From: Paracoccaceae bacterium
Lineage (GTDB): Bacteria > Pseudomonadota > Alphaproteobacteria > Rhodobacterales > Rhodobacteraceae
DNA length: 48,283 bases
Assembly (NCBI GenBank): GCA_902512685.1
Contig: CABXKH010000009.1
Span: forward strand, 1 to 48,283
Reading direction: 5' to 3'
Translations under genes and position numbers: made by a program
Shown: piece after piece, positions 17,290 through 25,775 of the stretch
Position numbering within the stretch: the first letter of the stretch is position 1
How the letters are laid out: every line of letters starts with the position of its first letter
Notes under the pieces: model-generated
Seen by the model: the letters and a program-made list of their open reading frames with translations, nothing else
The model's database searches: none
Told to the model about the DNA's origin: nothing

Positions 17290-17305
17290 AGCAATTTTCA
17301 TGCCA
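17290..17305 (-). promoter_or_regulatory. sigma-54 promoter of rpoN (autoregulatory)
   Basis: Read on the minus strand, TGGCATGAAAATTGCT matches TGGCAC-N5-TTGCA closely with exact GG-N10-GC spacing. The predicted transcript start (about 17279-17280) falls almost on the rpoN ATG at 17278, so the mRNA would be nearly leaderless from that ATG or have a very short leader to ATG 17272. The sigma factor would thus direct its own gene. Confidence 0.8.
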
Positions 17306-17394
17306 CTTTTCAAGTTAACCAAAGATTGAGCCAACCTTACAATAAAATATGCTATCAGCCAAAGGAAAAATATATTACAACTTATTGATTATAA

Positions 17395-17634
17395 TTAGTT
17401 AATTCGGAAATAATCAATTGTTAACTTCAGAATAGAAAAAAATCCAAGTATAACTGTAAACGTTACCGCGATTGCTCCGATACTGAACTTTCCCATAAAA
17501 CCCAATAGATCTTGATTAATGATGGCCATTAGCACAATTGCCAAAACGGCCATCAGAAACAATCTAAGCGACATGCAAACTCGGCAAGGAGGTCTTTTTT
17601 CCTGATCTAGCATCTCATCTTCCGTTTTTTCCAC
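17395..17634 (-). CDS. small two-helix membrane protein between motB and rpoN
   Basis: The 79-residue product has an acidic N-terminus with a CRVC pair (residues 17-20), then two hydrophobic helices (about 24-41 and 50-72). The frame opens with GTG 17634; an internal ATG at residue 8 is an alternative. It starts 33 bp after motB and ends about 116 bp before rpoN on the same strand, so it belongs to the motor transcript. I do not recognise the family; a link to the stator is inferred only from position. Confidence 0.6.
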   Translation of the reverse strand: MEKTEDEMLDQEKRPPCRVCMSLRLFLMAVLAIVLMAIINQDLLGFMGKFSIGAIAVTFTVILGFFSILKLTIDYFRIN

Positions 17635-17667
17635 TACTTCAATAAACTAGAATTCCAGAATTATTGA

Positions 17668-18897
17668 TTAGTACTCTAATTCAATTTCAATGCGGCGATT
17701 TTGCTCGCGGCCTGGGTCAGTTGAATTTGACGCAATTGGTTTTGTCTCGCCATAGCTGACAGCTTGCAAACGGCCAGGTGCCACGCGGCCAGATTGCTCA
17801 ACTGCCTGAACAACGCTCGCTGCTCTCGCAGCTGCCAGATCCCAATTGTCTCGATAAAGAGCACCAAATGTAATTGGAACATCATCCGTATGACCTGAAA
17901 CCGTAATAGAATTGTCAGAACCATCACTAACCTGCGCGATTTTATCGATAATTTCCTGAGCTTGAGATGTCAGGTTGGCAGATCCAGATGGAAAGGCTCC
18001 ACCAGTTCCGACTGTCACAAACACTTTGTTATCGCGCGTCTCGACGTTAACGGCCCCCATATCAATCTGTTCTTGAAGCTTAACTTTAAGCTCATCAGAT
18101 GCACTTTGTGCTTTTTGCTTGGCTTGCGCCGTTTGGGTAAATCCAGAGTCTTTGTCTTGGCCGCCAAGCTTTTTCAATTCATTTTCTAATTCGGAAACAA
18201 ATTCAATAAGCTCGTTCAATTGCTGATCTAGGCCACCATACAATATTTCTTGCTCTGATTTTCCTGTCGCCAAACCAGCTAACTGAACAGCTTGGCCTAC
18301 CTTTTTAAACTTTTCTTTCATCTCTTGCGGAGATGCATTTTCTGCCTTTAGGTCAACAACGACTTTGTCTTCCAACGTAGAAACGGCTATGTCGACCGCG
18401 TTTGAAATCTGCTCAATTGCTTCCGCTAGTTTTTCGGCATCAGACTTAGCATCACCGTCACCTTTGCCATCTTTGTTTTCCCCACCGATACCTTCTTCTA
18501 GCTTTTCACCCTCTCCTAATTGATCAGAGCCTTCACTATCATCATTATCACTTGGAATTTTGACATCTGGCTGCTCAAGTTCAGTTGTTTGCTGTGTCAT
18601 ATCCTCAGTTACAGATGGTGCAGGTGATGGGCTAAAGTTCATCTCAAGAACGGTTGTCCCTTCAGGTTGCTCAACAACTGGGATGAGACGTTGCACACCA
18701 AAAGAGTCTTTTAGCGATCCAGAAATCTGTTTAAACTTAGGAACATTCATTTCTGCGAATGACAAAATCATAACAAAGAACGCCATCAAAAGCGTTGCCA
18801 TATCCGCAAAGGTGGCCATCCATGCAGGCGCGCCAGCTGGCGGACATTTCGGACACTCTTCTTCCTGTTCTTCTTCTTCGACGATATCTTCTGCCAT
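17668..18897 (-). CDS. motB: flagellar stator protein MotB/PomB-like
   Basis: MotB anchors the stator to peptidoglycan and carries the ion-binding aspartate. The 409-residue product opens with an acidic stretch and CPKCPPAGAPAWMATFADMATLLM, the PomB-type start; the ion-binding Asp is residue 32 at the head of the single membrane helix (about 28-48). A long acidic, Gly/Glu/Asp-rich linker spans about 95-155, making the protein longer than a usual MotB. The OmpA-like domain near 310-405 has the NRRIEIEL ending. It starts 4 bp after motA. Confidence 0.94.
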   Translation of the reverse strand: MAEDIVEEEEQEEECPKCPPAGAPAWMATFADMATLLMAFFVMILSFAEMNVPKFKQISGSLKDSFGVQRLIPVVEQPEGTTVLEMNFSPSPAPSVTEDMTQQTTELEQPDVKIPSDNDDSEGSDQLGEGEKLEEGIGGENKDGKGDGDAKSDAEKLAEAIEQISNAVDIAVSTLEDKVVVDLKAENASPQEMKEKFKKVGQAVQLAGLATGKSEQEILYGGLDQQLNELIEFVSELENELKKLGGQDKDSGFTQTAQAKQKAQSASDELKVKLQEQIDMGAVNVETRDNKVFVTVGTGGAFPSGSANLTSQAQEIIDKIAQVSDGSDNSITVSGHTDDVPITFGALYRDNWDLAAARAASVVQAVEQSGRVAPGRLQAVSYGETKPIASNSTDPGREQNRRIEIELEY

Positions 18898-18901
18898 TAG
18901 A

Positions 18902-19666
18902 TCAAGCCGCTGCTAAAGTTTCTTGTTGCTTAGATGGCAAATTAGAGGCCAGCACATCTTGGATATTACGCGGCGATTCTCCGCGAGCGATATTGCGCAG
19001 ACCCTCTACTACCAAGTTGCGGTAGTTGATTTCATATGAGGTATAGCCTTCCAACTTGGTTTTGATTGGGCCAAAGAAAACATTTGCAAAAAACGCACCG
19101 TACAGGGTGGTTAACAAGGCCACAGCCATTGCCGGGCCAATGGCTTTTGGGTCGCTCATGTTTCCAAGCATCACAACCAAACCAATGAGTGTTCCAATCA
19201 TTCCCATAGCCGGTGCAATATCAATCCATGCAGATAAAACCCCATGAATTTGCTCGTGACGGATTTTCATCGCTGCAATTTCAGCGTTGAGTTGTTTCAC
19301 CAGTTTTGGCTCATCAGCTCCATCAACAAGCAGTTGCAAGCCTTTTTCAAAAAACTTGTCAGTGCATTCCTGACCCTCAAGGGCCATCATGCCATCTTTA
19401 CGTGCGATCGCCGCAAGCTCAACCATCCGAACAATCATCACATCAAGTTTCTTAACGGGTGGAAGAAAGCACTTAGCCATGGCGCCAAAATGGCTTAGAA
19501 AAACTGGAAGTGGCGCTGTCCACATAACGGCAAAAAATGTACCGCCTATAACGATAAGCGTTGATGGGACATCAATAAATGGCCCTATGCTTCCTGCTGA
19601 GGAAATCATTGTGCCTGCGATCATGCCCAACGCGCCGAGCATGCCAATCAAAGAAGCTAAATCCAT
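18902..19666 (-). CDS. motA: flagellar stator protein MotA/PomA-like
   Basis: MotA forms the channel of the stator with MotB and contacts FliG. The start is taken at ATG 19666, giving a 254-residue protein with the PomA-type opening MDLASLIGMLGALGMI; the frame is open for 26 more codons upstream but those run across the sigma-54 promoter. Four membrane helices are visible (about 5-24, 31-52, 148-168, 178-200). The motif DIAPAMGMIGTLIGLVVML is the MotA/ExbB-like channel signature. PomA-like sequence hints at sodium drive, which the sequence alone does not prove. It is first gene of motA-motB-orf-rpoN. Confidence 0.94.
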   Translation of the reverse strand: MDLASLIGMLGALGMIAGTMISSAGSIGPFIDVPSTLIVIGGTFFAVMWTAPLPVFLSHFGAMAKCFLPPVKKLDVMIVRMVELAAIARKDGMMALEGQECTDKFFEKGLQLLVDGADEPKLVKQLNAEIAAMKIRHEQIHGVLSAWIDIAPAMGMIGTLIGLVVMLGNMSDPKAIGPAMAVALLTTLYGAFFANVFFGPIKTKLEGYTSYEINYRNLVVEGLRNIARGESPRNIQDVLASNLPSKQQETLAAA

Positions 19667-19698
19667 TGTTTGCACTCTACTTGTTTTTCCAAAAGGGT

Positions 19699-19714
19699 TG
19701 CAAAAGTAGTGCCA
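19699..19714 (-). promoter_or_regulatory. sigma-54 promoter of the motA-motB-orf-rpoN operon
   Basis: On the minus strand TGGCACTACTTTTGCA is a perfect match to TGGCAC-N5-TTGCA with GG-N10-GC spacing. Transcription would start near 19688, about 22 bases before the motA ATG at 19666. This is the best sigma-54 site in the window. Confidence 0.9.
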
Positions 19715-19766
19715 TATTGAAAAGATTGACCTACAAGCGAACAAAAATAGTGAGATTAAACAAATA

Positions 19767-20249
19767 ATGAAGTTAAATTTCTTACCGATCTTATTACTTC
19801 TTATGCTTCAATCGCCACTCGCGAACGCTGATGCTTTAAGGTTGCAACGTGATGGCCCAATCGCAAGAGATTATATGAAAAAACTTGAATGGATGCGATG
19901 TAGCATCGGACAAGTTTGGGAAGAAGAGACCTGCATTGGTGAGGTTAAAATGCTATCTGTAGCCGAGGCTGAGGAAATTATAGAACGGATTGAGGGGCAA
20001 ATGGGTGGCGGTTGGAGGCTACCCACGACAAAAGAACTTCGTAGTTTAATTTCAGACGTGGAGCTTCCCCCGAAAATTGATGTCATTACTTTTCCTGTCA
20101 CCTATGCAGGATCATATTGGTCAAGTGATCAAAGCTTTTATGCCAAGCATTATCAATGGACCGTTAACTTTTATACTGGGCATTTGTACAATCGGTTCTT
20201 TCGTTACCAAAAGAACGCCGTTCGTTTGGTCAGGAACTATACAAAATAA
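19767..20249 (+). CDS. secreted DUF1566 (Lcl C-terminal-like) protein
   Basis: The 160-residue product has a clear signal peptide (hydrophobic 5-17, likely cut after ANA near residue 21). The mature part has the DUF1566 pattern: GGGWRLPTTKELRSLI near 77-92, then YWSSD near 112 and a final AVRLVRNY. Such domains occur in exported or surface proteins, often in C-type-lectin-like folds. Two cysteines (about 45 and 56) could form a disulfide. It is divergent from motA with about 100 bp between starts. Role in motility is unknown. Confidence 0.8.
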   Translation: MKLNFLPILLLLMLQSPLANADALRLQRDGPIARDYMKKLEWMRCSIGQVWEEETCIGEVKMLSVAEAEEIIERIEGQMGGGWRLPTTKELRSLISDVELPPKIDVITFPVTYAGSYWSSDQSFYAKHYQWTVNFYTGHLYNRFFRYQKNAVRLVRNYTK

Positions 20250-20400
20250 ATGAAAATTTACTTTGCCGCAGACATGGGAATTGGAAAAGAACTACCGCCT
20301 TAGCCCATAAAATTCACACATTAACAATCCCAAAGGGTATTTTTCTCCCAAATGGGGCGACCACATACTCCACCGAACTACTGAATGAAGCTGCTAATTC

Positions 20401-20422
20401 CGATATTTTGAAAGGAATATCG
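20401..20422. promoter_or_regulatory. inverted repeat upstream of the sigma-54 activator gene
   Basis: CGATATT at 20401-20407 is mirrored by AATATCG at 20416-20422 with an 8-bp spacer. It lies about 65 bp before the activator gene. It has no T-run, so an operator is more likely than a terminator. No sigma-54 site is seen in this gap. Confidence 0.3.
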
Positions 20423-20486
20423 AGGGTATCTTGTCAGAAGAACGAGAACTCCGAGGCTTTCGAAGGTGGGTTTACAGAGGTCTACA

Positions 20487-21554
20487 ATGTCTTTTGTGCA
20501 TAATTTATCGCGTGTTATTGTTGGCAAGTCTGAGCCAATAGTTGCGCTAAAGAAGTCGGTGATTGATGTTGCCGAACATAATATTCCAGTGCTGATCACA
20601 GGACCAAGCGGTTCAGGAAAAGAAGTAGTTGCGCAAGCTCTTGCTGAATTATCCGGACGTTCAGGACGGCTTATATCTGTCAATTGCGCTTCAATCCCAC
20701 ATAGCCTTCTTGAAGCTGAATTGTTTGGCTATGAAAAAGGCGCATTTACCGGAGCAGTGAAATCTCACAAGGGCAAGTTTGAACAAGCCCATAATGGCAC
20801 CCTTTTTCTAGATGAGATTGGTGATATGCCACTGGATTTGCAGTCAAAATTATTGCGCGCGCTGGAAACCAAGTGCTTTACACCTGTAGGATCATCTAAA
20901 GAGATTGCAGTTGATTTTCGTTTGGTTTGTGCAACGCATAAAAATCTTTACAAGCAAGTGGTCTTGAAAAATTTCCGATCCGACCTCTTCTTTCGCATAA
21001 GTGCTTTTCCAATTAGGGTCCCTGCCCTAAAAGATAGATCTGAAGACATTGAAAAACTAGCGCATCATCTTGCTCAACAGTTAACCTCAGTGCACATAGC
21101 AAGTGCAGACTTCGAGATAGAGACCGAAGCCTTGTGGCTTTTAAAGACCTTTTCTTGGCCGGGTAATGTTAGACAGTTGAGAAATGTTCTTGAATGCTTG
21201 ATTATTCGCTCCGCCGGTAAAAAAATAACCGCTCCGGAAGTTCACCAAGTATTACGAGAGCAAAATCGCCAGAACATGCACGATAGTGACGATAGTCTTC
21301 AAAAGGCAGACGTTTTTTCGGAAGAGCAGTTAAACTCTCCGGTGGATACGATAAATGACTATCGAGCCTTTTTTGTATCCAATGGGAAACTAATGATCGC
21401 AGAGCACCTAAAGTCAGTAGAACGTGAGGTGGTGACTGCAGCCCTTGTGGCAGCAGAAGATGATTTCGATATTGCGGCAAAAATGTTGCACCTGTCTGTC
21501 GCAGAGCTTGTAGAAAAAAAGCAAGATTTAGGAATCCAAACGAAACCATATTGA
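20487..21554 (+). CDS. sigma-54-dependent flagellar transcriptional activator (FleQ/FleT/FlbD-like)
   Basis: This enhancer-binding protein would open sigma-54 promoters by ATP hydrolysis. The 355-residue product begins almost directly with the AAA+ domain and has no receiver or GAF domain, so activity is not set by phosphorylation of its own N-terminus. Walker A GPSGSGKE is at 39-46, the sigma-54-contacting GAFTGA loop at 85-90, Walker B GTLFLDE at 104-110, and the R-finger region near 160-180. A Fis-like C-terminal helix-turn-helix (about 315-350) is present but divergent. The start is ATG 20487, with AGAGG upstream. Natural targets are the fliK, fliO, motA and rpoN promoters. Which of the fla1-type activators it matches is not clear. 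Confidence 0.88.
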   Translation: MSFVHNLSRVIVGKSEPIVALKKSVIDVAEHNIPVLITGPSGSGKEVVAQALAELSGRSGRLISVNCASIPHSLLEAELFGYEKGAFTGAVKSHKGKFEQAHNGTLFLDEIGDMPLDLQSKLLRALETKCFTPVGSSKEIAVDFRLVCATHKNLYKQVVLKNFRSDLFFRISAFPIRVPALKDRSEDIEKLAHHLAQQLTSVHIASADFEIETEALWLLKTFSWPGNVRQLRNVLECLIIRSAGKKITAPEVHQVLREQNRQNMHDSDDSLQKADVFSEEQLNSPVDTINDYRAFFVSNGKLMIAEHLKSVEREVVTAALVAAEDDFDIAAKMLHLSVAELVEKKQDLGIQTKPY

Positions 21555-21727
21555 AATCGAGAAAAAACATGTTTAACAGTGCCTTGGATATTAGAAAGGC
21601 ATAAATTGAGGGAACAGATTTTTCTATATCATTTTAAAATTAAGCGCCGCTATATTCAAAATCCACCCTATCCAAAATAAAACCGCGTCGATCTTATCAC
21701 CGCAAGATTTAAAAGAAAGATTTAAGA

Positions 21728-22864
21728 GTGTCAGAAAAACAATTACAATCCAACGATGAAATAGACTTATTCGAGCTTTTTTTGACCCTTTGGGAAGGTA
21801 AGTGGTTGATATTAGGTGCAACCCTGCTCGCTGCGGTGCTCGGGTTTGCTTATATCACACTTACACCCAATAATTTCGAAGCTAAATTAAATATTGCGCC
21901 TTTGTCAGCTAACGACATTAGTGACTATTCCGCACTCAATTCAATTGTTGCCGCTGATCTTGAAAGTACGGCAAAAACTGGGATGTTTACTCCCCACTAT
22001 CATTCAGACACTCTTCCCTTTTTTGAAGTTACCGAGTTATATCTTGCAAACGCATTTTATACAGTACTTGCAAACTATTCCCTCAGCGAAATTTTGGGAT
22101 TTGCGCCCAAAAACTTGACCGAAAACCAAGCTGGTCAGGGTTATCAAAATTCTTTGGAAGATGCATCAAGAAGTTTTAAAACATCATTTGGTAAAGACGG
22201 AATGATCGTCATCACTTTTCAGGGTAAGAATGAGGCTTTGGCGCAGCAAATAATTGAAACTACTCTGCAGGCTGTAGACATCAAAACAAAAACCGCTGTT
22301 ATAGATGATTTTCAAAACCAAACATCAGAGCATTCTGCACGAAAAAAATTCATTTTAAAGCAACTTTCAGTTGAGAAATCCTTCGTGACAGCTAACTTCT
22401 CCAAAAACATTGAGCAAGAAACTGATAAACTGAAAGAGCATCTGGAAATTGCCATAACTTTAGGCATAGAAAATCCTTTTGAAAAAGGATTTACCAACCA
22501 TGCCTTTGGGAACACTGAAACGTACTTCAAAGGCCGCAAGGCACTAGAAGCTGAAATATCTATACTGATGAAGCGTAAGCCAAATGAATCTCATCTGCCC
22601 GATCTTAAAAGAATTAACACGGCCATGTCTTTGATTGAAAAAGATGGAACTGCCAAAACTGCAAAAGAAGCCCTTGAAAAAACCCCATTGAGCGAAGGTA
22701 AAACTTTCAAAGCTGCAAACTATAATACCGTTCAAATGCAGTTTGTTTATGAAAAAAAACCAACACTAATTCTTGCGCTATCAATAGTCCTTGGCGGTTT
22801 CCTAGGCATGGCAACTATCTTGGTGCGTAATGCCATTAATTCTCGCAAGTCAGTTGAGCTATAA
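21728..22864 (+). CDS. Wzz-type polysaccharide chain-length determinant
   Basis: Wzz proteins set the length of O-antigen or related polysaccharide chains in the inner membrane. The 378-residue product has the classic layout: a cytoplasmic start with DEIDLFELFLTLWEGKW, a membrane helix near 29-49, a long periplasmic helical domain (about 52-345), and a C-terminal membrane helix near 347-367 with Gly residues (LSIVLGGFLGMATIL). It starts at GTG 21728. The gene stands alone; the 173-bp upstream gap is AT-rich with no clear sigma-54 site. It could act on O-antigen or on a capsule or exopolysaccharide. Confidence 0.85.
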   Translation: MSEKQLQSNDEIDLFELFLTLWEGKWLILGATLLAAVLGFAYITLTPNNFEAKLNIAPLSANDISDYSALNSIVAADLESTAKTGMFTPHYHSDTLPFFEVTELYLANAFYTVLANYSLSEILGFAPKNLTENQAGQGYQNSLEDASRSFKTSFGKDGMIVITFQGKNEALAQQIIETTLQAVDIKTKTAVIDDFQNQTSEHSARKKFILKQLSVEKSFVTANFSKNIEQETDKLKEHLEIAITLGIENPFEKGFTNHAFGNTETYFKGRKALEAEISILMKRKPNESHLPDLKRINTAMSLIEKDGTAKTAKEALEKTPLSEGKTFKAANYNTVQMQFVYEKKPTLILALSIVLGGFLGMATILVRNAINSRKSVEL

Positions 22865-22926
22865 TGAGCAGATAAGCAAACTGAAATGTCGGCAATAGGT
22901 TTGAATTTATATGATCAATTTGTTTA

Positions 22927-24984
22927 TTAACGTTTAAGCTGGATACTAACTGAAAACGTCTGAACAGAGCCTGAACTTCCAATAGATGAAAATCGATTTT
23001 TTACACCAACCAAGAAGCGTGTACATTCATCTTCGTAAATTGCAGACGCCGCAAGAGTGTCCCTTTGGCCATCTATGTAATTTTGTTTTCCAGAAATTTT
23101 CCAATCCCTTATTGCGGTCGAAAGGCTCAATTCACTTGTAACCTGATGATCACTCAGACGGTCGTATCTAGTGGATGCACTTGCTAACCAATTTTCCCCA
23201 ACGGAAAAATTAAAACCTAGGTTTGACTGCGCGTTCACCATTTCGCCTTTTGATGTAAAAAGACCTTTAGAGCCAAAATTCATCAGTTTTGGTGTTGAAA
23301 GCTCTGCGCCTAGAACATAGGCGACACTCTCATCTTGAAAGCCATTATCCGATGTAAGTTTATCTGCGGGATTAGACACAATCGGTGCGCCAGCCGCTAC
23401 TTTCATCGTATAGCCATTTTCCCACGATGCGGAATAATTGAGACCTAAGCTCGCTCCGAACCCCTCCCATTCTTCAGCAAACCCACTTACTCCTGAAGGC
23501 CTATGGAGTGTTCCGATATTTAACGCGCTGGTCGAACGAAGCGGCTCAAAAGCGTCATCCGTTGTTTGATTTCCATAATTCAATGCGAAAACGGGTTCAA
23601 TGGTTTGTAAAACTTTATTTCTGGAAATGGAAAAAGGTAATCTGGCAACAAATCCAACCTTGTTTTTAATTTGATACTGTGGATTGTTGGAGTTTTCATT
23701 TTCGGGATCAAGTGAGATACCGAGTTCAGTTTTGGCAAGGGTTGAAATATGCAATCTTTTGCCAATCTGCATTGCGTAATTATGGCTTAATTTTGAGGTT
23801 ATTTCGCTCGTAAAGGGCGTTACTTGCTCATTTCTTGCTTTTGATGAACTTGTCGTGAAACCCACAGATCCGGTAACCTGTCCAGGCAAAAGATTCTGAT
23901 CGATGGATCTATAATAATCCGCGGAAATAGTAACTTCCGTTTCGGTCGTGTTATCGAAAAAATCATTTCGAACCAACTTGGCAGATTGCTTTAAAGTTCC
24001 CCAGCCATCAAATTCTTCTTTTTTCAAAGTGATGCGTGTTTCAAATTTATCCTCTGAGAAATATCCGTAATCCCCCAAGTAGCCATCATCTGATACTTTA
24101 CCTGTCTGAAAATTGACACGATATCCACTAGACAAAACAAACGAAGCATCGGCTTTTATAAAAAAACGTAACTCATTTGGGTAAATTGTATCTTTAGAAA
24201 GAGCCCCGCTTACAGTTAGATTGCCATTTTTAAAGGCCTGCCTGTAACGATACTCGAGTGTATTTGTCTCAGTAGACAAAAGAGGTGTGATCAAAAGATC
24301 CTTGTCATCATTAATGGGCACAAAATATGGAATGCGCAAACCGGTCCCAAGTTTTGATGATGCTTCTAAAGAAGGCATCAGGAACCCTCTTGCTCGGCTT
24401 ATACTTGGATCAGGCAACCGTAGATATGGGGTAAAGGCAATGGGAACTCCTTTTACCTTTAAGACAACATTTTTATACATAATTTCACTACGATCTGCAT
24501 TGCGGTCCGCGCTGCGTGCAGAAAAATGCCACAGAGGCTGCTTGGCTTCGCATTCTTTGCAGGTTGTTACCCGCGAAATATTGTTAGCTCGGTCAACTTC
24601 ACCACCATCCATGAATACTTCGCTGGCAGAGATTTTTAGCTTTTCATCAACCAATATATTTGCGGCTTGGATGAGACCCGCACGCATTTCAAGGCCAAGC
24701 TGCCCCTCATCACCTAAAATTTTTGTATTTTGCACCTCAAGGAAAATAGTCACATTTTCAACATAGATTTCCTCGGTCTTATCATCAAAAATTAGCTTCG
24801 TGGCCTTTAAAAGTTGATTGCCACGCCGGGCTTCAACATTACCTTCGGCAATTAAGATACTGTCCTCGGTAATTGTTATCTCGTCAGCAAGCAAAGTCAT
24901 TGAATTATTTATAGGTAGTGATTGTGACGAAACAGCAGACGCCAGAAAAACAAGAGATATAAATAGATTATGTAGTTTAGGCAT
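22927..24984 (-). CDS. lptD: LptD-like LPS-assembly outer membrane protein
   Basis: LptD inserts lipopolysaccharide into the outer leaflet. The 685-residue product has a signal peptide (about 1-20), a periplasmic OstA/LptA-like beta-jellyroll near 28-130 (MTLLADEITITEDSILIAEGNVEARR), and a long C-terminal beta-barrel region with many alternating strands that ends in aromatic/basic VSIQLKR. CKECEAKQPLWHFSA near 143-157 is the alphaproteobacterial LptD signature with two cysteines. It is not next to surA, pdxA or ksgA, its usual neighbours, so it may be a second copy; in that case gene symbol lptD is only by family. It converges with the Wzz gene. Confidence 0.85.
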   Translation of the reverse strand: MPKLHNLFISLVFLASAVSSQSLPINNSMTLLADEITITEDSILIAEGNVEARRGNQLLKATKLIFDDKTEEIYVENVTIFLEVQNTKILGDEGQLGLEMRAGLIQAANILVDEKLKISASEVFMDGGEVDRANNISRVTTCKECEAKQPLWHFSARSADRNADRSEIMYKNVVLKVKGVPIAFTPYLRLPDPSISRARGFLMPSLEASSKLGTGLRIPYFVPINDDKDLLITPLLSTETNTLEYRYRQAFKNGNLTVSGALSKDTIYPNELRFFIKADASFVLSSGYRVNFQTGKVSDDGYLGDYGYFSEDKFETRITLKKEEFDGWGTLKQSAKLVRNDFFDNTTETEVTISADYYRSIDQNLLPGQVTGSVGFTTSSSKARNEQVTPFTSEITSKLSHNYAMQIGKRLHISTLAKTELGISLDPENENSNNPQYQIKNKVGFVARLPFSISRNKVLQTIEPVFALNYGNQTTDDAFEPLRSTSALNIGTLHRPSGVSGFAEEWEGFGASLGLNYSASWENGYTMKVAAGAPIVSNPADKLTSDNGFQDESVAYVLGAELSTPKLMNFGSKGLFTSKGEMVNAQSNLGFNFSVGENWLASASTRYDRLSDHQVTSELSLSTAIRDWKISGKQNYIDGQRDTLAASAIYEDECTRFLVGVKNRFSSIGSSGSVQTFSVSIQLKR

Positions 24985-25223
24985 TTATTTGGATGCCCTT
25001 GGTTAGACTTTGATTAGCCAGATGACTATAGCCATCTAAGCCTTGGGTTTGCAATGAGTTATGGTATAAATTTTTATCCAAAAATATCTATCAAATTGTA
25101 CTTTCTGGGAATTTTCTTTGATTGGTAAATCAATCTTATATCCACGCGCCTAATATTCAGGCAGACGATCTAGCAACAGAGTGCTGCTGCCCCATCTAAA
25201 TATTTGAGGATTAGCTGAGATAT
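24985..25223. other. intergenic stretch with no supported gene
   Basis: Between the lptD start and the ABC ATPase remnant nothing codes convincingly on either strand. The leftmost 100 bases are presumably the lptD promoter region. Confidence 0.4.
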
Positions 25224-25551
25224 CTAGGCAAAAGCTCTAATGCGATAACCATCAAAGGCGTAAAGTGGCAACCTTTCTTCTTCCAACTCAAGAAAATCAG
25301 CGCCCACCAAAATAACGGAAGCTATTTAGGCATCGACTAGGCGCGCCAAAGCCAAAGCCACTGTTATTTTCCAGGGCCGCTTTCACTCACAAGCGCAAGG
25401 GTTTCACCGCGCGAAATCAAAAGAAATATCATCTACGACATGCAAATAGGACTTGCCGCACAAAATCCCTTGCCAACCCTTGAATTCACAGCACCTCAAC
25501 CTGTCTTAATTTCATGGCAGGCTCTTCAGGATTGAGCAATTTAATGCCCAT
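25224..25551 (-). pseudogene. decayed fragment of an oligopeptide-type ABC transporter ATPase
   Basis: Read on the minus strand in changing frames, this stretch gives the N-terminal part of a DppF/GsiA-like ATPase. First comes NPEEPAMKLRQVEVL, then GLARDF in another frame, then KSYLHVVDDISFDFARGETL and ALVSESGPGK (a damaged Walker A), and last TVALALARLVDA and GADFLELEEERL. At least two frameshifts and several stops break it. The rest of the gene is not found, so it is a remnant rather than a working gene. It shows that a peptide- or nickel-type ABC transporter once stood beside the catabolic genes that follow. Confidence 0.7.
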
Positions 25552-25775
25552 TCTGATTGTCTATTTTCTAACTATAAGGGTGAACCACTTCAAAGGGGTA
25601 GGATCAGCTTGAACCTTCTTTGTAAGGGGATGTATATCATTTTTATGGACTTAAATCCCATTTGGCTAAACTCTAAGGAAACATAACTTCTGGCTGTAAA
25701 ATTTCAATAAAATCTAGACTGTCAAGTGCTCTGCACGGGTACAAACGCAAACTAAATTAGGCTAAGGCACAAACT
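25552..25775. promoter_or_regulatory. upstream region of the kinase/M23/aminotransferase gene
   Basis: This 224-bp AT-rich stretch precedes the start at 25776. It presumably holds the promoter of that gene. No clear operator, riboswitch fold or sigma-54 site was found. Confidence 0.3.

Noticed and set aside
19667..19744. 26-codon N-terminal extension of motA
   Set aside because: The extension covers the sigma-54 promoter and lacks PomA-like sequence; ATG 19666 gives the standard start.
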